DNA of 64,000 bases from UBA668 sp963720695 (GCA_963720695.1 CAVRGG010000004.1:372001-436000); one strand, 5' to 3'; shown: positions 44,101 to 55,200, numbered from the stretch's first letter. Notes: generated from the sequence alone by a model not told the origin. Program-made: numbers and translations.

Positions 44101-47100
44101 CCCGCTTGGTGGACACGCTGCCGACAGGGCTCGCACTGGTCAGCGTCGACTCGATCACCGCCTCGGCCGCGTTGACGTCCTCGGTCGGTTCCATGGCGAC
44201 GATCCTCTCCACGACGCAGGCTGCGCTGGCAGCACCTGGGCGACCCCTGACCGTGTCGTTCGGGACGCTCACGAACAGCGACACCGATGACAACGCGGCG
44301 GAGACGATCGTGATCGTCTATCGGGCCGTCGTGCTCGACGTCGCCGGCAATCAGCTCGCCACGGCGTTGAACAACTCGGCGAGGTTCAGCTACACGGGTG
44401 GCAACTCCAACACGGCGACCGCCGGATTGGTCGTTGCCGAACCGGCCCTCGACGTGACCAAGTCGGTGTCACCGTCGAACGCCGACGCCGGCGACACGGT
44501 GACCTACACCCTGCTCGTGCACCACACCGCAGCGTCCAACGCGACCGCATTCGACGTCGCGCTGTCCGACCTCGTCCCCGCCGGCGTCAACTACGTCCCT
44601 TCCTCGCTCACGTTCTCGGGCACTGCGCCGACCACCCTCTCCGACACCGCCGCTCCGACGATCACCGCCTCGTGGGTCTCGTTCGCCGTCGGGGCATCGA
44701 CCACGATCACCTTCCAGGCGACGCTCCCCTTGGGTGCCACGGCTCCGTCGAGCATCACGAACACGGCCGACCTCACCTGGACGAGCCTTCCCACTGGCGG
44801 CGACCCGACCTCGCCCTACAACGTCGACGGGCGCGAGCGCACGGGCGCCGGGGGCGTCGACGACTACGCCGACTCCGGTGCCGCCACCGTCTCCATCACC
44901 CCCGCAGCTGTCGTGAAGTCGCTGGTGACCACGAGTGCTGCACACACGACGGCCGCGGACGTCACCATCGGTGAGACCACCACGTTCGACATCCTCGCCA
45001 CGCTTCCGGAAGGATCGATCCCCAGCGGCTTCACCGTCACCGACCTCCTGCCGAGCGGCCTGCGCTACGTGCCTGGTTCGGCGCAGGTGATCACCGCTGC
45101 CGGCGGTGGGAGCCCCGCCTCCTCGCTGGCCACCGACTTCAACGGAACCCTGCCGGTACCGGCGATCACCGGTGGAGCGAGCGACGGCGACGACGTCGTG
45201 CTCACCTTCGGCGCAACGACCGTGGTCGCGAACAACGACTCGTCCGACAACTCGTTCGTGGTGCGACTCACCGCGGTCGTCAGTGACATTCCGGCGAACG
45301 TCGGCACGTTGCCTGGTCAGACCAAGCTCGACAACGTCGCCCGGGTGCAGCTCGTGAGCGGGACCGCGGTCGACTCCAACGTGGTTCGGGTCGCAGTCGT
45401 CGAACCGCACCTCGACATCGTGAAGTCCGTGTCGCCGACGGCGGCCTCCCAGGGCGACCCCGTCACGGTGACCTTCACGGTCGAGAACAACGGCCTCGCC
45501 GATGCGTTCGACGTGTCGGTCCAGGATGTGCTGGATGCCGCCTACGACCCCGCCACCGTTGCCGAGGTGACGACACCGGCCGGCTTCACGTACTCGAGAA
45601 GCGGCAGCACCGTCAGCTACTCCGGCGGCTCGCTGGCCACCGGAAGTTCGATCTCGTTCGTGATCACGGTCGATCTGGTCGCATCGCTGGCTGCCGGAAC
45701 GTCGGTGCCGAACACCGCGACCGTGACGGACGCGACCACGCTGCCGGGCACCGTGACGGGCGAGCGCAACGAGCCCGATGCGGCATCGACGGCGATCCTC
45801 AACGTCGTCGGCCCCGACCTGAACCTGTCGAAGGACGACGGCATCACCACCGTCGTCCCCGGGCAGGACACGACCTACCAGCTGATCGTCACCAACACCG
45901 GCGGATTCCAGGCAACCGGTGTGCACATCGACGACGTGCTACCTCCCGGCACGTCGCTCGTCTCGATCGGCGGTGCACGGTGCTCCGACGGCGGAGCAGC
46001 GCCGCTCGGCGCCCGCCGCATCCTCATCAGCGGCGTCATCGCCGCGGCCGGCGATTCGGTGACGTGCACGCTCACCCTCCACATCACGGCTCCCGCCGCA
46101 GCCGGCACGGCGGGATACCTCAACAGCGCCACGGTCGTCGACGACGGTGTCAACGGACCTGACCCGACACCCGAGAACAACGTCAACGACGACGCTGACA
46201 CGCTGGTCGGACACCACCCCGATCTGCGAGTCACGAAGAACGACGGCGTCCAGACCCGAGCACCCGGCGAGACCTACACCTACACGATCGACGTGTCCAA
46301 CCACGGCAACATCGGCGCCACCAACGTGAAGGTGACCGACACCCTCCCGGCAGGCCTCGCCTTCGTGTCGTGCTCGTCGACGTCGGGCACCGTCCTCATG
46401 GCGTGCACCGAGTCCGGCGGGGTGGTCACCATCACGTACGCGGGCCTCGCGGGTGCCGGCGGAAGTGCGTCGTTCCAGATCACGGTGCAGGTCGACAACC
46501 CCGTTGCTGCCGCGATCGACCAACTCGTGAACGACGTCTCCGTGGTCGATGACGGCGCCAACGGCACCGACGCGAACCTGGCGGACAACGTCGACAGCGA
46601 CACCGACAACCTCGATGCCGCACCTGATCTGGTCATCCTCAAGTCGGTCTCGGCCAGCGAGGCAACACCGGGTGACGTGCTGTCGTACTCGCTCCAGATC
46701 TCGAACGCCGGTCTGCAGGACGCGACCGGCACCACCGTCACCGACGTGGCACCGGCGGGCCTCACCATCGAGTGCAGTTCGGCGTCACCGGCAGCCACGT
46801 CCTGCGACGGGAGCACCATCGTCTGGGGTCCGGGACTCGGCACATCCGGCTCGACGACCGGTGGCACCTTCTACTCGGGAACGTCTCGGACGCTCACCTA
46901 TGACGCCTCCGTCGACGACCCGGCGGCCGCGGGCGCGAACCAGTTGGAGAACACGGCCGGGGTGGCAGACGACGGCGCCAACGGCATCGACCCCACGCCG
47001 GAGAACAACATCGACACCGCGGTCGTCGGTCTCGTCGGAGTCGCCCCCGACCTGTCCGTCACCAAATCCGACGGCGTCACCACCGTGCAGCCGGCCGACC

Positions 47101-49502
47101 TCCTGACGTACACGATCAACGCGACGAACTCGGGCAACATCGGTGCCAGCTCGGTCGTCATCACCGACACGCTTCCCGCAGAGCTGGTCTTCGTGTCGTG
47201 TCCCGTCACCCCGGTGACGTGCGACGCGTCGGCCCTGCCCGTCATCACGTGGACCCTGCCCGTCCTCGCCGGTGGAGGGACGGTGGCGACGGTCAGCTAC
47301 GACGCCACCGTCGTCGATCCTCTTCCGGCCGACGTCGAGTCCTACGACAACCTCGTCACCGTCACCGACGACGGCACGAACGGACCCGACCCGACACCCG
47401 CGGACAACGAGTACACCGACACCGACGTCGTGACGGCCGCACCGGACCTCGACATCGTGAAGAACGACGGGATCCAGTCACGAAGCCCCGGCGACGAGTA
47501 CGACTACACGCTCACCGTGCACAACAAGGGCGACCAGGACGCGACCGGGGTCTCCGTCATCGACACGCTTCCGGCGGAGCTGGCGTTCGTCTCGTGCCCG
47601 GACACGCCGGTGAGCTGCGCGGCATCCGGTGAGGACACAGGCGGCACCGTCACGTGGATCCTCGGCAGTGTCGGAGGGTCGACCACGACGAGTCTCACCG
47701 TGCACGTGCGGGTGGCCGACGGCGTGGCGGCCAACGTCTCGCAGATCCACAACTCGGCTGCCGTCGCCGACGACGGGACCAACGGACCGGACCCGACGCC
47801 GGCCGACAACATCGACACCGACAACGACACGCTCTCCGTCGCCCCGGACATGGCGATCTCCAAGACCGACGGCGTCACCTCGGTGCGGCCGGGCGACACG
47901 CTCACCTACTCGATCAGCGTGCGCAACAACGGCGCCCAGGCCGCGACCGGCGTCATCGTGCACGACGTGCTCCCCGCCGGCGTGACCTTCGTGTCGTGCT
48001 CGGGCGGTTGCGACAGTTCGGCGCTGCCGACGCTCACCTGGACCGACCTGATGGAATCCACCCCGGGGAGCGTCAGCGACCCGACAGGGTTCGATCCGGA
48101 CGGCAGCCGCGTTCTCACCGTCACGGTGACCGTCGACGACCCGGCGGCATCCGGCATCGACTCGATCGTCAATGACGTCGACGTGGCCGACGACGGAGCG
48201 AACGGCCCCGACCCGACGCCTCTCGACAACATCGCGTCCGACACCGACATCCTCGACGTGACTCCGGATCTCGTGGTCACCAAGGACGACGGGGTCGCTG
48301 CCGTCTCGGGCGGGGACACCGTCGACTACACCATCACCGTCACCAACACCGGCCGACAGGATGCGCAGGGCGTCACCGTCACCGACACGCTCCCGACCGG
48401 ACTCTCGGTCGTGTCGTGCAGCCTCGGGTGCGACCAGAGCAGCGCGCCGGTCGTCGTCTGGACCGTCGGAGCGCTCGGCGCCGGGCAGACCGTGGTCCTG
48501 CACCTCGTCGCGACCGTGGACATCCCCGTCGTCGACGGCACGACGGGCTTCCTCAACACGGTGACCGCAGTCGACGACGGCACCAACGGACCGGACCCCA
48601 CACCGGACGACAACACCGCGACCGACCTCGACACCTACGGCGTCGACCTCGCAGTGACCAAGTCCGACGGCATCACCGACGCGGTGCCCGGTGAGGTCGT
48701 GGACTACACGATCACCGTGACCAATCTCGGCCCGTCCTCCATCTCGTCCTTCACACTGCTGGACACACTGCCCAGCGAGCTCCTCGATGTCACGTTCACG
48801 CCCTCGACCGGCGCCTACGACCACATCGCCGGGTTGTGGACGGGTGTCGACCCCTTTGGCCAGGGCGACGTCGTCACACTGCACGTCCGGGGCACCGTCG
48901 ACGCCGCTGCCACCGGTCAACTGGTGAACACCGTGACCGTTGAAACACCCCCCGGCTTTCCCGATCCGCATCCCGACGACAACGTCGCCACGGACATCGA
49001 CACCCTGACGCCCCATGCGACGCTGCTGTTGCAGAAGGACCTGATGACCCCCCTCGTCACGGGCAGCTCGGCGACGTACCGGATGACGGTCACCAACTCG
49101 GGGCCTTCCATGGCATCGGACGTCTCGGTGACGGATCCGCTGCCCGCGTCGTTGACGCCGACCAGCGCTGCCGGCGTCGGTTGGACATGCACGGTGATCG
49201 GACAGACGGTCGGCTGTTCGCTCGACATGCCGCTCGCCCCCGGCGGCTCGGCATCGTTCGAGGTCGTTGCGACCGTGCACGCAGGGCCTGGCAGCTCGGT
49301 CGTGAACACAGCGACCGCGGTGTCGTCGACCCCGACTCCTGGTGGAGGGGTGGCCGGAGCGTTCGACTCGGCCACCGGCTCGGTCGATCCATCCCTGCCG
49401 GCGACGGGCGGCACGATCGGCATGCTCTGGCGCGGGCTCCAGATGCTCGTCCTCGGCTTCGGGCTGTTGCTGTTGCGCCGGACTCGACCCCGTAGGATGT
49501 GA
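41139..49502 (+). CDS. Giant LPATG-anchored surface protein with isopeptide-type and DUF11 repeats
   Basis: 2787 residues from the ATG at 41139, picked because a signal peptide follows at once (LLRQGLAIVIAAASIIVVAP, cleavage near VFAAP). The frame is open from 41103. The first 1550 or so residues are varied beta-sandwich domains, several resembling fimbrial D2/isopeptide domains (FTKTYIGPENETA, IQKSVAIQTDTGASGASPGD). From about 1560 there are eight DUF11 repeats of about 134 residues, each beginning like DLxVTKxDG and ending DDGTNGPDPTPxDN, plus a final variant. The C-terminus is LPATGG (residue 2753), a hydrophobic segment and RRTRPRRM, a sortase signal. The upstream gap is AT-rich (41033-41056) and probably contains the promoter. 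Role as an adhesin or cell-wall stalk is inferred. Confidence 0.9.
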   Translation: MSRSLLRQGLAIVIAAASIIVVAPVTEVFAAPVPSVGISPAPLAGMVGEPVTFSLTFDNTSAIDVGYGPYVDLLLPIGGADGNDGVSFTSATYLGAPMAPRLTTTCTGTNVTHPLTGLSVACPSGRQLIVLQLPFGSFTASQPPAPIQVTAAVSDLADVGTALTVTATPGFAYGTSAVGNTPIIGTASSTTFTPQVVRFTKTYIGPENETATGPNYPRRFRLSVDVATGQQVNNLAITDLLPPEYAFVAVTAIGPAGAASTQTPTVGSPALTPNNDLVRTWTGPITGTAAAEDLFVEFEYFIPDLDAHGAPVVDHPSGDDHVTRNDGKVSGTVHPKDVRDPDAPFTIDPNVLSGTNVDDVQMTAKSIAIQKSVAIQTDTGASGASPGDVLQYTLTGQVSDYFTFAGVTLADVLGDGQSYVAGYTPTLVVTENGSSTTTTMAGNVSVDESTRTTCGDGTTALGFDVSNAYSASGALDGAGGILTGGRVGAATGPATFSITYRATIDDRYTCAPSPDDALDPNDHVDNTVLVTGEVYDNLTQAPQTVRMYESDGSGTSVTIRNATLSKSIYARNGVIGGANGSPAQFAAGDAITYRLHFDMPSTDITALTLSDYLPLPVLAATALTKTAGVCTTPAIGEWCYGPADAFHALPAAPTPTVAADSVGNSITWAYGTYDDPLNQPTTIELLFTLRVSDSPFRDGLFLTNQVQATYNNSFGVQQTTPAIVQIELTEPTLRILKGAVDSDSPNETYSGTRNPTGVTFSGVGSTCPGFSPSSLTSAKLNNAPNANVSRVDADDIVRFAIVVENTGRGLNGAFDVTVSDTMPAGFSIPASGLKLCVTDGLGNAMSHTDTGFFTGSPTSGPDTGTITLNDGPTMGALTPDNALHSAGTNLAVISYELQLEPATRVQTVFTNTAAVSHFASTEGGPDFTPLLPAVSKTDIATATSRTPSVAKVLTSTNQAHTSGNTVVIGEIATYTVTITMPEGEAANARLVDTLPTGLALVSVDSITASAALTSSVGSMATILSTTQAALAAPGRPLTVSFGTLTNSDTDDNAAETIVIVYRAVVLDVAGNQLATALNNSARFSYTGGNSNTATAGLVVAEPALDVTKSVSPSNADAGDTVTYTLLVHHTAASNATAFDVALSDLVPAGVNYVPSSLTFSGTAPTTLSDTAAPTITASWVSFAVGASTTITFQATLPLGATAPSSITNTADLTWTSLPTGGDPTSPYNVDGRERTGAGGVDDYADSGAATVSITPAAVVKSLVTTSAAHTTAADVTIGETTTFDILATLPEGSIPSGFTVTDLLPSGLRYVPGSAQVITAAGGGSPASSLATDFNGTLPVPAITGGASDGDDVVLTFGATTVVANNDSSDNSFVVRLTAVVSDIPANVGTLPGQTKLDNVARVQLVSGTAVDSNVVRVAVVEPHLDIVKSVSPTAASQGDPVTVTFTVENNGLADAFDVSVQDVLDAAYDPATVAEVTTPAGFTYSRSGSTVSYSGGSLATGSSISFVITVDLVASLAAGTSVPNTATVTDATTLPGTVTGERNEPDAASTAILNVVGPDLNLSKDDGITTVVPGQDTTYQLIVTNTGGFQATGVHIDDVLPPGTSLVSIGGARCSDGGAAPLGARRILISGVIAAAGDSVTCTLTLHITAPAAAGTAGYLNSATVVDDGVNGPDPTPENNVNDDADTLVGHHPDLRVTKNDGVQTRAPGETYTYTIDVSNHGNIGATNVKVTDTLPAGLAFVSCSSTSGTVLMACTESGGVVTITYAGLAGAGGSASFQITVQVDNPVAAAIDQLVNDVSVVDDGANGTDANLADNVDSDTDNLDAAPDLVILKSVSASEATPGDVLSYSLQISNAGLQDATGTTVTDVAPAGLTIECSSASPAATSCDGSTIVWGPGLGTSGSTTGGTFYSGTSRTLTYDASVDDPAAAGANQLENTAGVADDGANGIDPTPENNIDTAVVGLVGVAPDLSVTKSDGVTTVQPADLLTYTINATNSGNIGASSVVITDTLPAELVFVSCPVTPVTCDASALPVITWTLPVLAGGGTVATVSYDATVVDPLPADVESYDNLVTVTDDGTNGPDPTPADNEYTDTDVVTAAPDLDIVKNDGIQSRSPGDEYDYTLTVHNKGDQDATGVSVIDTLPAELAFVSCPDTPVSCAASGEDTGGTVTWILGSVGGSTTTSLTVHVRVADGVAANVSQIHNSAAVADDGTNGPDPTPADNIDTDNDTLSVAPDMAISKTDGVTSVRPGDTLTYSISVRNNGAQAATGVIVHDVLPAGVTFVSCSGGCDSSALPTLTWTDLMESTPGSVSDPTGFDPDGSRVLTVTVTVDDPAASGIDSIVNDVDVADDGANGPDPTPLDNIASDTDILDVTPDLVVTKDDGVAAVSGGDTVDYTITVTNTGRQDAQGVTVTDTLPTGLSVVSCSLGCDQSSAPVVVWTVGALGAGQTVVLHLVATVDIPVVDGTTGFLNTVTAVDDGTNGPDPTPDDNTATDLDTYGVDLAVTKSDGITDAVPGEVVDYTITVTNLGPSSISSFTLLDTLPSELLDVTFTPSTGAYDHIAGLWTGVDPFGQGDVVTLHVRGTVDAAATGQLVNTVTVETPPGFPDPHPDDNVATDIDTLTPHATLLLQKDLMTPLVTGSSATYRMTVTNSGPSMASDVSVTDPLPASLTPTSAAGVGWTCTVIGQTVGCSLDMPLAPGGSASFEVVATVHAGPGSSVVNTATAVSSTPTPGGGVAGAFDSATGSVDPSLPATGGTIGMLWRGLQMLVLGFGLLLLRRTRPRRM
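45816..49020 (+). repeat. Tandem DUF11 repeat units, about 400 bp each
   Basis: Unit starts (codon for Asp of the DLxVxK motif) lie at 45816, 46221, 46625, 47049, 47445, 47847, 48267 and 48645, so spacing is 378-424 bases. Units share the TYTITVTN core, DTLPAGLxFVSC and a DGxNGxDPTPxDN end resembling a calcium-binding loop. Divergence between units is considerable, so they are old duplications. Confidence 0.88.
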
Positions 49503-49509
49503 GGACCTT

Positions 49510-50014
<505 letters not shown>

Positions 50015-50118
50015 GTGCGGAGCTTGACGGAGCCCGCTCCGCCTGTCCACCCCACCCGACCAATCGAAACTCTCGCGAAACTCTGGAGGCGGGGTGAGCG
50101 CTCCGGCAGGGAAGTCCG

Positions 50119-50124
50119 TACCGT
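50119..50124 (+). promoter_or_regulatory. Leaderless-type -10 box of the lipoprotein gene
   Basis: TACCGT followed by eight bases and the ATG at 50133, in the 118-base divergent gap to the GNAT gene. Confidence 0.4.
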
Positions 50125-50132
50125 CGGGTCGC

Positions 50133-50735
50133 ATGTCGCCCCTCGCCCCTCACGCTCGACGCCTCGCGACGGTCCTCGTCGTGTCGCTCGCAGCATCGTG
50201 CTCGTCATCGGGCGCCACCTCGTCGACGACCGATCCGCCCGCCGACACCACCGCACTCGTCGCCCGCATCGACGAGATCGACGCGGCCATCGCCGCGTGG
50301 GGATCGGCGACCGACATCGCGGCGGCGCACGCCGCTGCTGAGGCCGCCCGCAACCTCGTCGTCGGTGCACACGGCCCGCACTACGGCGACGCGGACGGTG
50401 ACGGTCAGATCGGCGGCACCGCCCAGGAGGGTCTGCTCCCCGGACTCGACGGCTCGGCGGGTCTCGCGGATCCATCGATCGGCCCGTGTCTCGACCGCGA
50501 TGTGCTCGGCGGGTCGTGGTCCGATCCGGCGGCGAGATGGAACGAGCTGGATGCCGCCATCGCAGCATGGACGCCGACCAACAACACCTTCCCGGCGCTC
50601 GCCAGCCACCCTCAACGAATCGTCGGATGGGCGAGTCTGACACTCGCCACGGACGATCTCGCCACGGCCCTCGAGTACGCCGGGCATGCGCACCTTCACA
50701 TCGACGTCGCTTCGAGCGCGGTGGCGGACTGCTGA
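50133..50735 (+). CDS. Small secreted lipoprotein of unknown function with a DxDxDG loop
   Basis: 200 residues from the ATG at 50133. The signal peptide ends LATVLVVSLAASCSSSGATS, with the Cys as lipid attachment site. The mature part has AHGPHYGDADGDGQIGGTAQ, whose DADGDGQIG is a calcium-loop (EF-hand/dockerin-like) sequence, then a helical rest containing HPQRIVGWASLTLATDDLAT. I do not recognise a characterised family. The next gene, a beta-lactamase-fold hydrolase, follows after 28 bases. Confidence 0.78.
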   Translation: MSPLAPHARRLATVLVVSLAASCSSSGATSSTTDPPADTTALVARIDEIDAAIAAWGSATDIAAAHAAAEAARNLVVGAHGPHYGDADGDGQIGGTAQEGLLPGLDGSAGLADPSIGPCLDRDVLGGSWSDPAARWNELDAAIAAWTPTNNTFPALASHPQRIVGWASLTLATDDLATALEYAGHAHLHIDVASSAVADC

Positions 50736-50763
50736 CCATCGGCGGGTGTGGCAGCCTTGCTCG

Positions 50764-51777
50764 ATGCCAGGCGATCTCGAGCTCGATGGACAAGTCCTGC
50801 GGATCATGGACGAGATCGGCCTCTCGGGCGCTGTGCGCATCGACCTCGACGGCACCACCGTGGCGTGCACGGCGAGAGGTTTCGCCCACCGCGGCCTCTC
50901 GGTTCCCTGCACGCCCTCGCACCAGTTCGCCACCGCCAGCGGAGCGAAGGGGTTCACCGCGCTGGTCGTGATGACGATGGTGGAGCGGGGCGAGCTCGCA
51001 CTCGACACCCCCGCACGCTCGTTGCTCGGCGACGATCTCCCGCTGATCGACGACCGCGTCACCGTCGAGCACCTCCTCACTCATCGGTCGGGCATCGGTG
51101 ACTACTTCGACGAGGACGTCGTCGACGATCCGCTCGCCTACGTCCTGTCCGTGCCGCCACACCGACTGCTGACCACCGAGGACTACCTCCAGGTGCTCGA
51201 CGGCCATCCGTCGAAGTTCGCTCCGGGCGAGCGGTTCTCGTACTCCAACGGCGCGTTCGTCGTCCTCGCACTCCTCGCCGAGCGGGCGACGGGAGTGCCG
51301 TTCCATCAGCTGGTCGAGGAGCGGGTGTGTGCGCCCGCGGGGATGACCGACACCGCGTTCCTCCGCTCCGACGAACTCCCCGGCAGCGCCGCGCTCGGCT
51401 ACCTCGAGCCGGACGGGCTACGCACCAACATCCTGCATCTGCCGCTACGCGGCAACGGCGATGGCGGCATCTACACCACCGCGGCCGACATGCTCGCGTT
51501 GTGGGACGCGCTGTTCTCCGGGCTCATCGTGTCGCCGACCACACTCGCCGAGATCACCCGACCCCACGTCGACGTCCCCGAGGATCGGATGCAGTACGGG
51601 CTGGGCTTCTGGCTCGATCCCGAACACGACGCGATCGAGCTCCACGGCTTCGACGCGGGCGTGGGCTTCGTCTCGGTCCGCGCCCTCGACGGTCGGTGGA
51701 CGGTCACCATCCTGGCCAACCAGATACGCGTTGCGTGGCCCACACGCGAGCGGGTGCTGGCGCTCCTTGTTCGGTGA
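50764..51777 (+). CDS. Beta-lactamase-fold serine hydrolase (class C/DD-peptidase-like)
   Basis: 337 residues from the ATG at 50764. The active-site SxxK is TASGAKGFTAL (Ser-Gly-Ala-Lys), the second motif FSYSNGAFVVLALL (YxN) and the third ELHGFDAGVG (HxG), which is the pattern of penicillin-binding-protein-like esterases and DD-peptidases in this family. No signal peptide is visible, which argues against a wall enzyme or true beta-lactamase and for a cytoplasmic esterase/amidase. Substrate not assignable. Confidence 0.9.
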   Translation: MPGDLELDGQVLRIMDEIGLSGAVRIDLDGTTVACTARGFAHRGLSVPCTPSHQFATASGAKGFTALVVMTMVERGELALDTPARSLLGDDLPLIDDRVTVEHLLTHRSGIGDYFDEDVVDDPLAYVLSVPPHRLLTTEDYLQVLDGHPSKFAPGERFSYSNGAFVVLALLAERATGVPFHQLVEERVCAPAGMTDTAFLRSDELPGSAALGYLEPDGLRTNILHLPLRGNGDGGIYTTAADMLALWDALFSGLIVSPTTLAEITRPHVDVPEDRMQYGLGFWLDPEHDAIELHGFDAGVGFVSVRALDGRWTVTILANQIRVAWPTRERVLALLVR

Positions 51778-51851
51778 CCGTTGGGCAACGCGCGGATGAA
51801 CAGTTGGTGACGGCCGTCCCGGGTGGCCTCCTCGAACGCGAGACTGCCCTC

Positions 51852-52223
51852 ATGGTCGAGATCAACTTCTTCCGCAACGCGCCCAACGCTCGTGCACTCG
51901 CGGCCGGCGAGATCCTCTTCGAGCAGGGCGAGACCGGTGATGTCATGTTCGCGCTCATCGAGGGCCAGCTCGAGCTGAGCGTCAACGGACGCGTCGTGGA
52001 CTCGGTGTCTCCCGGTGGCATCGTCGGCGAGCTCGCCCTCATCGACACGTCGCCGCGCAGCGCCACGGCCCGAGCGAAGGTCGCGAGTCGGGTGGTGCCG
52101 GTCGACAAGAAGCAGTTCACCTTCCTGGTCCAGGAGCATCCGACGTTCGCGCTGCTGGTGATGGAGATCATGGCAGAGCGCCTTCGCCGGACGAACGCAG
52201 CGGTCACCGCCGGGGAGGCATGA
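51852..52223 (+). CDS. Stand-alone cyclic-nucleotide-binding domain protein
   Basis: 123 residues from the ATG at 51852, consisting of one cNMP-binding domain and no DNA-binding part: ARALAAGEILFEQGETGDVM, ALIEGQLELSVNGRVV and the phosphate-binding cassette VGELALIDTSPRSATARAKV (GELAL...RSATA, with the Arg that contacts the cyclic phosphate). Its 3' end overlaps that of the convergent cyclase-like gene by 20 bases. A small cNMP sensor next to a probable cAMP-making enzyme suggests a linked function. Partner unknown. Confidence 0.9.
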   Translation: MVEINFFRNAPNARALAAGEILFEQGETGDVMFALIEGQLELSVNGRVVDSVSPGGIVGELALIDTSPRSATARAKVASRVVPVDKKQFTFLVQEHPTFALLVMEIMAERLRRTNAAVTAGEA

Positions 52224-55200
52224 CCGCCTCGGCGTCGACGCCCATGCGCTCGAGCACCTTCACGGCGGGCTGGACGAGCTGATCACGCTCGTCGTCGATG
52301 AGGTCGTCGAGCCGGGCGAGCTCCAGCGCCGCGAGGGCGGACTCCCATTCGACGCCGCCCTTGTCCGCGACCACGCGGGCCCGATCGAGCAACGCCCGAG
52401 CCTCGTCGAGCGCACCATGGCGGGCGGCGAGGGTGCCGGCCATTCGAAGTGCCAGCGCCTCCACCGGCGGCCCGCCCTCCGCGGCGCGCTCCCCCAGCTC
52501 GTCCAGCACTGCCGACGCCTCCGCATAGCGGCCGGCGAACACCAACGCCTCCGCCAGGCGGGCCTCGGTCTCGGCGAGGAACGGCCCGTGCGAGAGCGCG
52601 ACGAACCGCTCCTGCGCATCGCGGAGCAGGCTCACGCCCTCATCGGCCCGACCCGAGCGGGCGAGCGTGCGACCGAGGGTGTTGGTGGCCGCGGCGACCC
52701 CCATCGCATAACCACTCGCTCTCCAGATGCGCCGCGCCTCGCGCAGATAGGTCTCGGCCTCGGCATAGCGACCCTGTTCGGCGCGCACCTCGGCCAGGTT
52801 GTGGCCGCACTGCGCCATGCCGACCACGTCGCCGGCTCGGCGGCGAGCGTCACGGCTCTGCTCGAAGAAGGCACCCGACTCGTCCCACTTGCCGGCGACC
52901 AGCGCGTCGACGCCACGGTTGTTGAGCACCGAGGCCAGACCGGCGAAGTCGCCGAGCTCTTCGTAGATGGGCTGGGCCAGCGCGCGATAGTGCAACGCCG
53001 CGTCGTCGCCGAGTTCGGAGAGCGCCCAGTCGAGCAGGTAGTACGAGTGCGCTTCGGTCGCCCGATCGCCCGCGGCCAATGCATGTGGCAGCGCCCGCTG
53101 GCACCACGACACGCACCGGCGGTACCGCTGTTGCCAGATGAGCGTGCTGGCACAGGCCATCTCGAGGCGCGAGCGCTCCGCATCGAAGATCGACGCCGTG
53201 TGGTCGTCGGCGGCATCGAGCGCCGCCAACCCGCGGCGGTACCACGGCATCGCCGCGGCGTGTCGTCCGAGTTGCTCGCGGAGCTTGCCCTCCTTGCGGC
53301 ACAACCGAGCGAGCGCGAGCGAATCGTCACCGAGCATCTTGCGCGCCCCGCGGAGGCCTTCCTTCGCCAGGTCGTACCGGCCGGCGAGCATGGCCACGTC
53401 GGCCAGTGCCTCGTAGGTCTCGGCCAACTCGGCCGGCGCCACCCGAGCGCCGGCCCGAGCGTTGTCGATCGCCCGATCCAGGAAGGCCGTCGCCTCCACG
53501 GTCGCGTAGTTGTCGCGTGCCCGTGTTCCGGCCAGTTGGTTGTACTGCCAGGCCAAGTCGTGGTCGCCGGAACCGTCGAAGTGCAGCGCCAGCAGGCCCA
53601 GGCGCGCATCGTCGGGCTCGCCGCGTGGGACGAGTGCCCGACCGATACGAAGATGCAGATCGCGACGGCGACGGAAGGGAAGGCTCGCGTAGGCGACGCG
53701 GCGGACGAGGTCGTGACTGAACCTCAACTCGCCCTGGTCGACGATGACGAAGTCGGCCAGGCGCTTCCATGGCACGGGGCTGGGGAACGCGTGGCCGAGC
53801 GTGAGATCGAACAGCGCGGGCGAGAACCGGTCCCCGAGCACCGCGGCGTGCCGTAGCAGGGTCCGGTCGTTCGGCGCGAGCCGGTCGATACGGGCGGCCA
53901 CGAGATCCTCGAGCGTGGGGGGAATGGCATCGAGAGAACCGAGCTCGCGGCGAGCGTGCGCCAGTTCGAGCAGATACAGCGGGTTGCCGCGAGCACGAGC
54001 GATCAATTCGATCAACTCGCTGTGGGGGATCTCCGCGTCGTCGGTGAGCACCGCCGCCAGATCCTGCGCGAACGAGTCGGCGAGCGGGGCCAGCTCGAGC
54101 ACCACCGCATCGAAGCCCAGACGAGCGTCGAGCCCTTGCATCCGATCGCGCGTCGTCAGACAGCTCAACCACGGCAGGGCAGCCACTCCCTGCAGTGCAC
54201 GCGCGACCAGCGCCGACGATGCCTCGTCCATCCACATCGCATCCTCGACCACGAGGAGGAGCGGATGATCGAACGCCCGATGCAGAACGACGGCGGCCGC
54301 CTGGCGAAGGATGCCGGCGCGATAGTCGGGACCGAGCTCGTCGACCTCCCGGGTCGGCGGAACCTCGGCGTCGAGGGCGATGGCGAGGAGCGGGGCGAAC
54401 GCCAGCCACTCCGGCGCCCGCTCGCTCAACCACTCGATCAAGGTGGCACCGGCCGGCTCGGGATCGGTGTCGAGCGGGATCCCGAGCGCCGTGCGCAACA
54501 GGACGCGCGCGACGAAGTAAGGACGATCCGCAGCGAACGGCTCACACGTCAGGCGGACCACTCGCGTCGGCGCGGCCGTGGCGATCAACTCACGGACCAA
54601 CCTCGACTTTCCGAGGCCGGCCTCGCCGAGTACTTGGACACAGGACCCGTCGCCCTCCACGGCCCTGGCCAGCGCACTCTGGAGCATCTCCATCTCGGCG
54701 GCGCGGCCGACGAAGCCGACATCACCCATCACTTGGCGCTCGCGTCCCTCGATGCGACGACCGATCACCGACGCGTGCTGCGGGTGCCGCTTGCCCTTCA
54801 CGAGGAACGGCTCGAGGGCGGTCGCCTCGAACGGCGTCGACGAGTGCTCCAGCGTGACCTGGCTGGCCACCATCTGGTCGGCGGACGCCTTCGCCATCAG
54901 CCGGGCGGAGAGGTTCACCGCATCGCCCATCACGGTGTACACGCGGCGCCACGGCGCTCCGACCTCTCCGGCGAACACATGGCCGGTGTTGACGCCGACG
55001 CGCACGGGCAGCCCGATCTGGGCGTCGATGAGGGCTCGCCCGACCGCCAGCATCCTTCCCTCGCCGTCCTCCACCGCCTCGGGCACACCGGCGGTCAGGA
55101 TGAGCTTGACACCCCCTCCCGCGACATCGGTCGCCAGCAGGCACACCTCGTGACGGTCTGCGGCTTCGGTCGTGACGGCCAGCAGTCGGTCGAGGACGTC

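Noticed and set aside
50764..51777. Antibiotic-resistance beta-lactamase
   Set aside because: It has the SxxK/YxN/HxG pattern of the wider esterase/DD-peptidase family and no export signal, so a resistance role is not supported.
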